DNA of 64,000 nucleotides from Clonostachys chloroleuca (taxonomy: Eukaryota; Ascomycota; Sordariomycetes; Hypocreales; Bionectriaceae), in assembly GCA_037952775.1 (NCBI GenBank), contig JBANAY010000001.1, forward strand, positions 4,216,001 through 4,280,000. Reading direction: 5' to 3'. Both the position numbers and the translations under genes were made by a program. Below are positions 33,326 through 43,497 of the stretch, one piece after another. Under the pieces are notes generated by a model. That model searched no databases. It worked only from the letters and a program-made list of their open reading frames with translations, and was not told where the DNA came from. Within the stretch, counting starts at the first letter, position 1. Every line of letters begins with the position of its first letter.

Positions 33326-34391
33326 TCAATGGCCGCCGTGGCCCATGATCTTGACGAACTCCTCGTCTGGCGGTGTAAGTTTGGTTAGCTGTGTATGGAT
33401 GTAGATAGAGGGGGGGGGGGAACGACTTACAGTCGATTTGTCCGTCGCCGTTCTCGTCGGCGAGCTTGAGCATCTCGTCGAGCTCGTCCTCTGTGAGGTG
33501 CTCGCCAATGGACTTCATGACGTTACGGAGCTCGTCACGGGAGATGGTGCCGGTGCCGTCGCGGTCAAAGACGTTGAAGGCGTCGCGGAGCTCCTGGTCG
33601 GGGTCGGCGCTCTTGTGCTTCCGCGACATCATGGCGACGAACTCTATCGCTTGCGGTCAGCCTGACAGGTCTGGGAAGGGCGCTGGGAGGGCGCTGGGAA
33701 CGAACCATTGAAGTCGACGGAGCCGTTCTTGTCAATGTCGACCTCGTTGAGGATATCCTCGAGCTCGTCCTCGGAGGGGTTGAGGCCGAGAGACTTCATG
33801 ATCTCGCCGATCTCGGCGGTGGTGATCTCACCTAAGACACGGCATCGTTAATATGGTGGTTGTTGGGGGACGTCAATTCGGCTCATATTGAGTTCGCCTC
33901 GCTTTGGAGAGCTCAGGCGGCGGCGGTGGACGCGTGTTCGCACGGGCGGGTGAGGTTGCGGGGGGTTGTTGGTAGGTGGGAGCTTGGTACTAACCATCGC
34001 CATCCTTGTCCTATTGTTCACGGAAGGCGAGATCTTAGCGGATGTTTTCACACAAGTCATGAAGCTATAGTAGGGCGGGGGGTTATCTTACGAAGAGCTG
34101 GAAAGCCTCCTTGTAGTCGTCGATTTCTTGCTGGGTGAGTCCAGACTATGGCGACGAGAATGTTAGCAACGCGTTTAGCTTGTGATGTTGGCTTCCATTG
34201 TTTGGGGCCCTCATGATGGCGGGCACCGCGACGGTCTGATTTTTTTTGTTTGTGGGGGAGGGGTAACTTGGCGGCCAAAAAAATGCGGCTGCAAAAAAGG
34301 GCTGGAATGGGACAAGGGAGCTGCGTAGGGCAGAAGACAGGAACAAGCATGGCAAAGAGAACAATAGGGCTGCGGGGGGAGCACCGACCAT
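33326..34391 (-). CDS. Calmodulin-like EF-hand protein with a 16-nt exon
   Basis: Exons in order of translation: ATG at 34389-34391 (tentative), 34092-34145, 33994-34009 (16 nt), 33706-33831, 33431-33643 and 33326-33366, giving 150 residues. Four complete EF-hand loops are present, starting at about residues 20 (DKDGDGEITTAE), 56 ([12 protein letters not shown]), 93 ([12 protein letters not shown]) and 129 ([12 protein letters not shown]), separated by a calmodulin-like central helix. It differs from canonical fungal calmodulin throughout and ends in VKIMGHGGH rather than the usual MMQK-type tail, so I regard it as a second, calmodulin-like gene. The first exon is uncertain: the sequence before 34145 is an intron (stop in frame, acceptor CCATAG), and ATG followed by gtcggt at 34388 is the best phase-0 donor I found. 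Confidence 0.85.
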
Positions 34392-35612
34392 GATGGATAG
34401 AAGGATAGACGATGTGTGCCTGGAAGGTAGCGACGGACAAACAAAGGGCGCGCTGGGAGGAGGGTATCGCGGACTCGGCTTGGCTCGAGTTGAAAGAAAG
34501 ACAGACTGGCGGGGATGTTTGGCGATCTACGGAGTTCAACTGACATCTGATGTTTGAAGCAGGAAACACATAAGGCAGACAGCGGGGTTTGGAGGGGCAG
34601 AGTGGTGGCCTCACGATTCAGGCAGCCGCCCCCATCTCACGCACACATCGCATCATCTGTGGTTGTTTGCAGCAGCGAAACATTCATTCATTCCCGACGC
34701 CTTACCTCCACTGTGCTGCTATTACCGGCAGCTGGCCTTGCTATAGGCGGTCGTTTATGCAGGCTATCAAGCCCGTCACTCGGCAGCCGCCCGGTTTTCG
34801 TCTTCTTATGGTCGCACCCGACAAAGCTGCAGGACTCGAATGCGACGCTATCGCCCAACCTACGGTGCTGAGTGCCAGCCTATGATTAGCAGCTGGAGGT
34901 GTGTCCTCAGGGGCACGTGGCCGTCTTGCCAGGTGAGCTCAGAATAGCAACTAACAGGTTCTCGCCCACGGCCAGCGAGCTGTAGTGCACACACACAATT
35001 CTACGGTGCCTGTCGCCGCCTCGTTCCAGAGCCGTCTCGATTAGCCTGGGGATTGCACAACGAGACATGCTGGCTACGACCTGTCAAGTCGTCGTCGCCG
35101 TCGTCGTCATCGCCCGAGCCCACCCAGACGCCTCCCGCCAGATACGACCATCAGCGCTTTTTCAGCGACCTCTCTGTTGGGCCTTCTGAACCAATTTGGG
35201 CAGGGCTCAAGCAAAAAGCAATGTTCTCCTTGCCTCGTCCAATTGGTCCAGGACGCGCTGATGACTGACTGCCTCAGCTCAGCTCGCTGGTCGTGTGCTC
35301 TCTTTTGCAGCTCCCCCTGTTAGCCTCGAGGTTTGACCCCTCCATCTCCATGGAGGAAGTGCCGAGAAACTTATTGGAACTCACCCATTACTCGCTCCCA
35401 CCACTGTCAATCTTGACTCTGTTTTCCGCCCTTAACTGTGATAGGCTGGCTCGAGGACGTCGAAGCCCACACTCTGTACGCAGCTGGGCACCAACTGAAC
35501 TCATCATGAAACATGTACTAAGGACAAAGATCGCAATTGGAGTATTATTATTTTTGAGATGATTCGCTGATGCTACAAAGTCCACTTCTATTCTGCAACA
35601 CAATCTTCAACT
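34392..35612. other. Upstream region of the calmodulin-like gene
   Basis: About 1.2 kb covering the presumed promoter of the calmodulin-like gene and the 3' flank of the amino acid permease gene. A CACGTG lies near 34914. Short ORFs here have no recognisable domains. Confidence 0.45.
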
Positions 35613-37119
35613 TTACGAGCATGTGAACGACCCCCCGACAGTTCCCGCATTATAGTCATCGACCTAAGAATGACAACGATTAGCAGGCTACTCGGAATTG
35701 TCTGACTTTGGAGGGGAAAGCGGGGAATGAGACGGAGAGGTGACATGGTATACTTACGATGCTCTTGATGGAAGCCCACGTTCCACCAACCAAAACGACC
35801 ATGCCAGCCGCAATCATGAATCCGTTAATAAACAGGGGCACCAAGTTCTTGCGGCTCAGAAGTGGGCCTTCGCGCAACAGCGTGAACCACATGAGTCCGG
35901 GTAGGTAGAGCGCAAAGCCAGAGTTGAACAGACTCGAGATCAAGGCGACCAAGTTGCTGAAAAAGGGAATTGCCTCTGCGATGACCCAGCCGACAAGGAC
36001 GATGATCAAAACTGTCAGGAGCCAGGTGATCCAGCCGCGCGTCGTGTTGACATATCGCTCTACGCGGTTCGCATAGACGCGGCCGTGGATGAGTCGTGCA
36101 GCCGTCTGGGTGATGATGGCACCACTGATGAAAATGACGGGGAGCGCAACACCAAACGCGATCTTGCTGATGAGGGGCCCGCCGGAGAGCAGGGCAGGCG
36201 ACTCGACGTCGACGCCGACGAAAGCATAGACGAGGGTGCCGGTGAGAGTATAGATGAAGATCTCGATGATTCCAGCTGTCCAGACGCCCTTGGAATAGTC
36301 GGTCGGGGTATGCATCTCGTCCATGAAGGAGAATTGGCACAGAGTGAAGGTATACGCGAGGATGATGTTGACAACGGCGACGAATACTTCGTGGGCAGTC
36401 ACTCCGTCCTTGGGCTTCCAGGACCAGTTGATGGAGCTCATTCCTCCTACCGACTCGGACGCCTGGACGCCGGTAGCGATGATTGTGATACCGATGGCGG
36501 CGATGATGGAGATGAAATCGATGTAGCCGAGAATGGTCATCTCAGCAAACGAGGGAGGGACTGACACGAGGAAGAGGATGATGGCGGATACGATGCCAAA
36601 CACCAGACTGCAGGCGCCATTGTTGGTCAAGTCCTTGAAGGCAATCGTGCCTGTCAAACAATGCGAACCGGAGACGAAGATGAGCTCGAGGAAAAAGATG
36701 CCGTAGACAATCTCGTACCCCCAGCGGCCAAACATCACCCGCCCCGCATCGGCGTAGCTCTTGATCTCAGGATACTTGACTTTGAGAGCACCAACGTTGT
36801 GTCCGGCGTAGATGGCGAGGAAGCCGAAGAAGACGGAGACGACGGTGCCCGCGAACATGCCCAAGATGGAGAAGCAGTATGGGAGCGAGAGGGCGCCGAG
36901 CGCAACGGCCTCGACAATCAGGATCAAGGCAAGACGGTGCCATCCGAGCTGGTGGAATTTGGCATTGCCGGCGAGGATCTTCTGCTTCTCCCATTCGGTG
37001 ACTTCCCCAGCCGCAAGTTCCCTGTCGGCGGCGGCATCTATCAGCATGGTGCTGGCCTGCTTCTTGGTTTCCTTTCTCTCCGCTGCCGTGATGGCATCAT
37101 CGTTATTGCGGGGAGCCAT
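35613..37119 (-). CDS. Amino acid permease, AAAP/mtr-like family
   Basis: Exon 1 (35758-37119) and a short exon 2 (35613-35663) encode 470 residues. After a ~55-residue hydrophilic N-terminus come about eleven membrane segments, beginning with LALILIVEAVALGALSLPY. The first contains the GALSLP motif typical of the amino acid/auxin permease superfamily, and FTLCQFSFMDEMHTP lies mid-protein. Splicing at a consensus gtaagt donor adds VDDYNAGTVGGSFTCS, a C-terminus typical of fungal neutral amino acid permeases related to Neurospora mtr. Reading through the donor instead gives an unlike tail, which supports the intron. Substrate and membrane (plasma membrane or vacuole) are not determined by sequence. 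Confidence 0.88.
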
Positions 37120-39240
37120 GTCGTTTTTTTCTTCTTCCCCACGGAGAATCCTTACTTCTATGTCCTGCCCAAACTTAACAAACAGGGGTCAGACACCGAG
37201 AAGAAACTAATGAGAAGAAGAAGAGCAAGAGGGCAGAGAAGGGTTTTTACGTTCATCCTACTTTGGGAGCAACAGAACTCTATGTAGCGGTTCCATTTGC
37301 ATTGAGCCTTTATATTACATGGGGAAACCAGGCCGAAGTCGGATGAGAAAAATAACGGGCAAAGTATTACAGGGTCCAGGAAACCTCTCGGCCTTCTAAC
37401 CCTTGGCTCGTGCCCAAAGAACAAAGCCGTGAATGGTACCTGGGAGGCAGTTTTTGAACACGGGAGTGGAGAGTTGGGTCGATTAATGTGGATCTTGGCG
37501 TGTTCCATGAGGCTTCCACGCTGCTTCTACCTATCAGAGTTTTTTCTCGAGACGTAGGAGGCTTGGGTTTGTCGCCTCCCGCTTGTCTCCATGGAGGATG
37601 TCACTAGCACTTCTAGCTGTTTTGAGATTGCCTGCGGGAGCTCCACCAACCATGTTCCTCTCTGATGAGCCGCTGCCATCCAATTCGCGTTTCGGAGTTT
37701 TCTTTTCGCCTCTTCAGGTCTCTCTTGGGGGGTTTATCAAGCAGTCTTCAACATGGCGACACTGCCACAAACCACCACACCCTTACCTGGGACGGGAGCA
37801 AAAACTTCTTTTGCTGACTCAATCTCTCAGAAACTGCTTATTGCCGTTGCTCATCACTTTTCATGCCGCGGATCCGTCTCGGGTGGATTTCTTTACCTAA
37901 GAGTCGGTCCATTTTACCTAATGCCAGTCTCCGGTTGAGCTGCTCGGGACGGCTGGTCCGGGGTCTTTTGCGGCTGCAGCCAAGGTCCGGGCGCCAAGTC
38001 TCGGCGCCTCGGTGCCTGGCTACCGTTTCTTCTTGGCCTTGTCTGGAGGCCGCTTCAGCTCCTCGCTGTCTCTATCCCTCTCCCCAGATTGACGATGCGC
38101 TCGTATTACGTACAAGGTGCGACCAGTCAGCCTCTCCACGCCCTCCTCACGCCACTCTCCCACATCTGCGCATCTCGACACCGTTGACGCCTCGGCTTAA
38201 CCTTCTATGGTGGATTCTGGGGTACCGGGCAGCCGCGGCTTACTCCCATTCCGCGTCTTCACCCCAGCGTGCGGAACGGTATATACCTTGAAACTTTGTT
38301 GATCCCCTAAATATAGGGCAGGAGGCCGTACTGGTGGCATGGGGTGGTGGGACGAGTCTTCTCGCCTCCCCGTGGAGAAGCGAGGCGAGCCCCAGGTTGT
38401 CAGGCTCTTCACCCCATGGGCTCTGTTTCCCGATGTCGGATTGCTTAAATGAAATGCTTCGCTTCGGGTGGTGATTGACCATCGTAACTTAATGAAGAAG
38501 GTGAGGAATTGTGTGTGCTGTTGTATGCCATCCGCGATATCCGGACAAACGTCTGTCTTCTGCCTGATGCAGATATCACGTTGTCACTTTGCTTGATCTC
38601 GTGTTTGCATGAGACTGATTGCCTCGCTCTACCGAAATAAGTATGGCCATAACCATACCGTAATTGCTTGTGAAATTGCCATCCCGTCGAGGAGATGAAC
38701 TTGCTCCTCTCCCATATGTCTGACCATGTTGCATGCGACATGAAAGGGCAGTTACCAGATACCCAAACAAACTATAGAAATACAAAATATAACACGTTAC
38801 GTATATCAATCTAGCTATCATCACTCACTCACGAATACTAGGCCTATGCTTCTATGTTGGAGCTGAGGGAGGCCTCTTAATGTAATATGCAGAACAACAA
38901 CATCATCGAGGGAGCAGCAAAAATAAATCCAAAATAGGCTGGAGAAATGAGAGTGTTTTTCCTACACCACGGCTGGAATGAGAACATTTGAGATTACTAA
39001 CTCAGGCGGAGCAATTGGCCCATGTGAAGGGCACCAAAAGGCGCGTTTGCATTCCCAGCGGTCCCGCCAGCTGCAAGACATCAGGGTCGTTTCACCCATC
39101 CTGACTTGGATATTCAGATATTGCTTTTGAGTTTTCCGAGCAAGAATACGCGTATGGATCTTTTATTTGGCTGCGAGCTGCACCGTTGTGAGAATCAACT
39201 AAACATCTGTTATCTTTCAGGCTTCGACTCCCTATTCAAC
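37120..39240. other. Intergenic region between the permease and HET genes
   Basis: About 2.1 kb with no supported gene. The left part is the permease promoter. The remainder contains only short overlapping frames without motifs. Confidence 0.45.
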
Positions 39241-41280
39241 TCATACCAACGCAAATACTTCGCTTTTCTCCTTGAAGGCTTCTATAACCCGCGCATCACC
39301 GTCCATCATCCCATGTACATAGCAGCTACCGAGAAACTTGTCCTCCGCTGGCTCCAGCCTGCGAACCACCACCGGGACGCTTAAACCTGCGAACACAGCC
39401 AGCATATCTCCCACCTGGGAATCAAAAGGGACCAAAGCCACATAGCCTTTTGCCGAATATGCCATTTTCCAGCCCATTAACCGAGGCTTAACGTGGTCAA
39501 GAAAAGAGCGCTCTAGGAATCTCTCCGCCAACTCGGCCCGTTCCTGGCGGCGAGTGTCCTCCCTCTCCCATTTTTGAATCAGGAACTTCTTGAACTCTGA
39601 ACTATCTTTACCCGCGGTGATGGAACTATGCACTGATCGTTTCCAACGTTCTTCGAGAGCCTGAGGCTCCTCTGCATGATCGTCAGAAGAGCCGTTCGCC
39701 TTGCTTCCTTCCTTCAGAGCCGGAACGTTCATGTTATCAACATGAACCCAAGCAGAGAAGGACCTCTTCAGTCGCACAAAATCATCATCAGTGATCCGCT
39801 CCTTGGCAGACCGTATTTGATCTTGGAGAAGTGTACGGCAGATCGCGTCTTCATAGCTCCCGCCTGTGGGATACGTACCATGCCGTGCGGTTAAAGCCCA
39901 CTCACGGACAATGCTCGCCCATGAGTCGTTTTGAAAGGACTCTTCTGGTGGACAAGCAAAGGTTTCCGTTATAAGGTCAAAATTGTATCCTGAAACCTGC
40001 AGTTGCCCCAACTGGCCACCATTTTCATCCGTATACGTGTAGTCGACTTCTGTATCACCTGCAGCACGAAAGGAGCCAGCCCGTCGGCTCGATAGCAACA
40101 CAACGGGGCTTATAGCTGCAGGTACAGAGAAATCCGGTACCCAAGAAGGGAGGCTTGCTGATACACTCGAAGTTTTCATCGAACGACGTACGTCATTGAG
40201 GATGTTGAGTGACTTCTCCTTCCGGATGATTGCCATCGCAGTATCCTGGTAAACCTGCTGCACCGACTTCGAATAATCAGGCGTAATGTCCAACTGATCC
40301 AAATCGCACAAATTAAGGAGGGCATAGATCTTGTCTCTCTGGTCGCTGGACTCGCTGTAGTCGAATCTGGAGAGTAAGTTCATGAGAGAAGCTGACTGTC
40401 GGAACCCCGTGTGGAAATCATCGTTTCGTCGGAGACTCCGTTCGTGCATGAGTGCAGTTAGAGGCTGGCATAGAGCCTGCATATCGAGCTCCCCGTAATC
40501 GACCACACGATAGTCCCGGCTGCTGATAATGTTTGTCAAGCTGTCCACCCCAAAGGTCTCTCGCCCTACTTGGAACCTCAGATCATCCGCATGGGTCCCC
40601 TCCTGGATGATCCAAGCTCGCTTCCACCAGGGATTCTCCAAAACCCATCTTAGAGCTGCCCATCTGTCCCCGTTCTCAAAGACAATGCTGCTCAGCGACG
40701 GAGCGTCATCCAGCACCTTTGGGACCATCCGTACCGGGCTCACTCCGTCATCGAACCCCCTCATGAGAACATCGTCGGAACCACCGACCTGCTTCACAAT
40801 ATCCACCGCCAAGTCTCCAATCGGACTGCTCGGACCGAGCCAAGCTATAATCCGGTGGGCGGCCTCATATATCCTGTTCATTAGAAGAATCTGTACGCTC
40901 TTCTCCGGTGCGTTCTCCTGGTCGATGCACAGCGCATCGATCCACATCGTCCTCTCTGAGTCTTGGTTTCTCAGATCCCTCAGCGCAGCCTCCAACCGTT
41001 TCGTGACGCGATGAGGCTGGCCATTGACAGTGATATCTGTCGTTTCATGGATACTCCCCCATACATAGGAAAGGGCCTCGTATCTAGGCAGTCTGCCTAT
41101 TGTGCGAGATAGCTCAAAGATGTCAATTCCGCCACAAGCTCTGGATCTCTCATCCACGGATATTCTGTGGGAGGCGAGCCGGCATTCAATGGGGCCGCCC
41201 ACGCTGGATGGCAGTATGGTCAAGAGCCGGATGGCGTCTGCTGCGCCGCCATGGCTGTCGAGGGAGTCGTAGATAAACAT
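39241..41280 (-). CDS. HET-domain (heterokaryon incompatibility) protein
   Basis: An intronless 679-residue frame from the Met at 41280 (another in-frame Met at 41331 would add 17 residues). The HET domain spans about residues 60-230, with its three usual blocks: RYEALSYVWG, MWIDALCIDQEN and RIYEAAHRIIAWLG. The C-terminal half is variable as in most members and ends with the commonly seen block around GMMDGDARVIEAF. HET proteins mediate non-self recognition and programmed cell death after fusion of unlike fungal strains. Many family members have no tested role, so the specific function is unknown. No partner gene (NLR or HeLo-type) lies next to it. Confidence 0.9.
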   Translation of the reverse strand: MFIYDSLDSHGGAADAIRLLTILPSSVGGPIECRLASHRISVDERSRACGGIDIFELSRTIGRLPRYEALSYVWGSIHETTDITVNGQPHRVTKRLEAALRDLRNQDSERTMWIDALCIDQENAPEKSVQILLMNRIYEAAHRIIAWLGPSSPIGDLAVDIVKQVGGSDDVLMRGFDDGVSPVRMVPKVLDDAPSLSSIVFENGDRWAALRWVLENPWWKRAWIIQEGTHADDLRFQVGRETFGVDSLTNIISSRDYRVVDYGELDMQALCQPLTALMHERSLRRNDDFHTGFRQSASLMNLLSRFDYSESSDQRDKIYALLNLCDLDQLDITPDYSKSVQQVYQDTAMAIIRKEKSLNILNDVRRSMKTSSVSASLPSWVPDFSVPAAISPVVLLSSRRAGSFRAAGDTEVDYTYTDENGGQLGQLQVSGYNFDLITETFACPPEESFQNDSWASIVREWALTARHGTYPTGGSYEDAICRTLLQDQIRSAKERITDDDFVRLKRSFSAWVHVDNMNVPALKEGSKANGSSDDHAEEPQALEERWKRSVHSSITAGKDSSEFKKFLIQKWEREDTRRQERAELAERFLERSFLDHVKPRLMGWKMAYSAKGYVALVPFDSQVGDMLAVFAGLSVPVVVRRLEPAEDKFLGSCYVHGMMDGDARVIEAFKEKSEVFALV

Positions 41281-43497
41281 GGTTTTCACGGCAAATATAA
41301 TCGATGGCGAATAAATCAAAGGATAGGTCACGTTTTTGACATGATGAGAAGGAGAGGGAATAGAGTGCGGTTTGACCTTTTCCTAGGTTGTATACCTTTT
41401 TGGTGTATGCCTTGGATGGCTGTGCATGTAGATATCCATGTGAAATGTATGCCTAATTAGTGCTTACATATCTATTCGTACATCTTAGAGGGAACAGTTC
41501 ATACATCGGTATCTTGCCAGAAAATCGGCGTGGAATAACGAGCTACAATAGATCATGAAAGCCTTAGGAGGAAACTGGGGGAGGAAGAAGTCGTGCACAT
41601 ATGATGCTCCCACTGCCCAGAGAACACAGAAAGATTACAGGAGGGCTCGTCCCCGCAAAGTGGGATGGAGGGGCAGAGCTGCTTACAATGGCATAGAGTG
41701 ACGCGGCGATGGAAGCAGGGAGAAGAAACACGGCACGACTGCGGCATCTTGGAAGCGATCTGTCTAGTTCATGCGTCCTGCCCGTGATCCCGTGGGTACG
41801 ACCCAGGTTTTGTTTCAAGACACGTCTTGACACACGAAGGGCATGACCCCTGATTCGGCCGCCGCCCTTTGTTTCCTTTCCAGGCTGCGCTGGGCGGGAT
41901 CTTCTCGTCTTCCCGCGACGGGATGGATCCACAGCTCCTCCACAAGGCGAAATTGGCCCTTCTGGCTGTGCCTGACCTGATCTGATGTGCAGGCATCGCC
42001 ACGTGAACCGAGGCCTATCTCACGCACCGGCGAGTCAGGTCCATTTTAGCGGCTTCTTTGTCATGAGGGAGGGCACACTGGATTGTTGGTTTGATGAGAT
42101 GAAGATGAGACGGGAAAGGGGTTATGGGCTACCCCTTTTTTGACATCTTACCCTTTTTTCCGGTCAGATGTTGGTGCCTTTAGGAGAAGGCTGTGTTATC
42201 TCCATGCAACTCTATGCCGTGGCAGGAGATGGTGTTGGCATCATCTTTGTGCGACCGACCTCAGCCTTTCGTCATGCCTCATGCCTGTTCCTAGATAGCA
42301 TGAGTTCCTCCTTGATAGTACTTGGATTGGTCGCAATTTCAAGCAGAGGAATTTGTGGCTGAGGTGGCCAAATGTACCGTGGCCCCTCTGGCTCAGCCCT
42401 AACTTCTCCTTACCCCTCGACCTCAGATTGGTGGTGGTCTCGCAAAGGGGGGCAGAGTAGCAGTCGATGCCCTCCTTGATTTTTAAAAAATTAAAAATTA
42501 AATCTCGCGTTCTATATATATTCTGGAGGAACCAAAGGGCTGGGAGACGCAGCTGCTCATCATTCAGGGCGCGTTAATTGAATGGATGTGCTGCTAATTA
42601 GCGGCCCGCCCACACTCTTCAGTTGGGTATTTATGGATCGCGATACGAGTCGGGTACTTTGGTGAGGCACAGTCTTCACGTTGCGGCGTAGGTATCGCTT
42701 AGGTTCCCCCCATCTCAGGGCACCAAGCCTAAGGGACCCCTCCAAACCCTGAAGCGGGCCCTGCATAAGGCAATCAGCCGTGTCAGTGACAGCGCATGAA
42801 TCCATTTAGCTGGTATTGACCTAGGGTAGTGCCTGGAGAGCCTGGTACTAGAGGTACATACATCCATATCCCCAGCCAGCTGTGGCGGATTCCACCTCAT
42901 CCACATCTCTCGTTGCCGACATGCCAGTCGTCCCTCCAGCGTCGCGAGCTGCTCTGACACTTGTCTCCGACCCCTTGATCCAGGCTTCGTTCCTGAGCGT
43001 GTCTCGCAGAGTTTTCCACGTCTTTCCACCCGTCGCCATTGCCCGCCTAACGCCGCGTGTTTGCATCGACGACACGCTGCAGATCGCCGTCCACCGACTG
43101 CCGCCCACCGACGAGGTACCTGACCACACTCAAAAACGCCAACCGACGGCACACCAAACACACAGTCCACAATAACCGAACGAGAAACCGTGCGCACGCG
43201 CCACATTCTATCTCGTCATCAATCACTACCTTGCAGCCCATGCCCCGATCCCAAGGGAATGCCCATCGCCAGACCCTCCCGACTCACTTTATCCCTCCCA
43301 GCAGCTGTGCCTGATGTTCAACCTACAAGCAATGCCATCGAGTTGACTCAGCAGCACCAACCTACCCTGCGAGAGCTTCCCTTCCCTCCCCTCCCTCACT
43401 CGACATACACACGCCACGTCAGGTTGAACAGCTATACGGTTCACACCTGGGTGCGCATCCAGTGAGCAAGGAAGAGACCGAGAGGCCAGATCCCACG
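41281..43497. other. Intergenic region upstream of the HET and TBC genes
   Basis: About 2.2 kb between divergent starts. It includes an AT-rich stretch near 42480-42520 and a CT/CA-rich leader before the TBC gene. A 163-codon minus frame at 42715-43206 has a basic, Trp/Arg-rich composition and no domain, so I left it out. Confidence 0.45.

Noticed and set aside
34211..34546. 111-codon minus-strand ORF as first exon of the calmodulin-like gene
   Set aside because: Translation has no calmodulin character and no donor in the right phase joins it to exon 2 convincingly.
42715..43206. 163-codon minus-strand ORF
   Set aside because: Arg/Trp/Cys-rich, no domain, and it overlaps several equally long frames.
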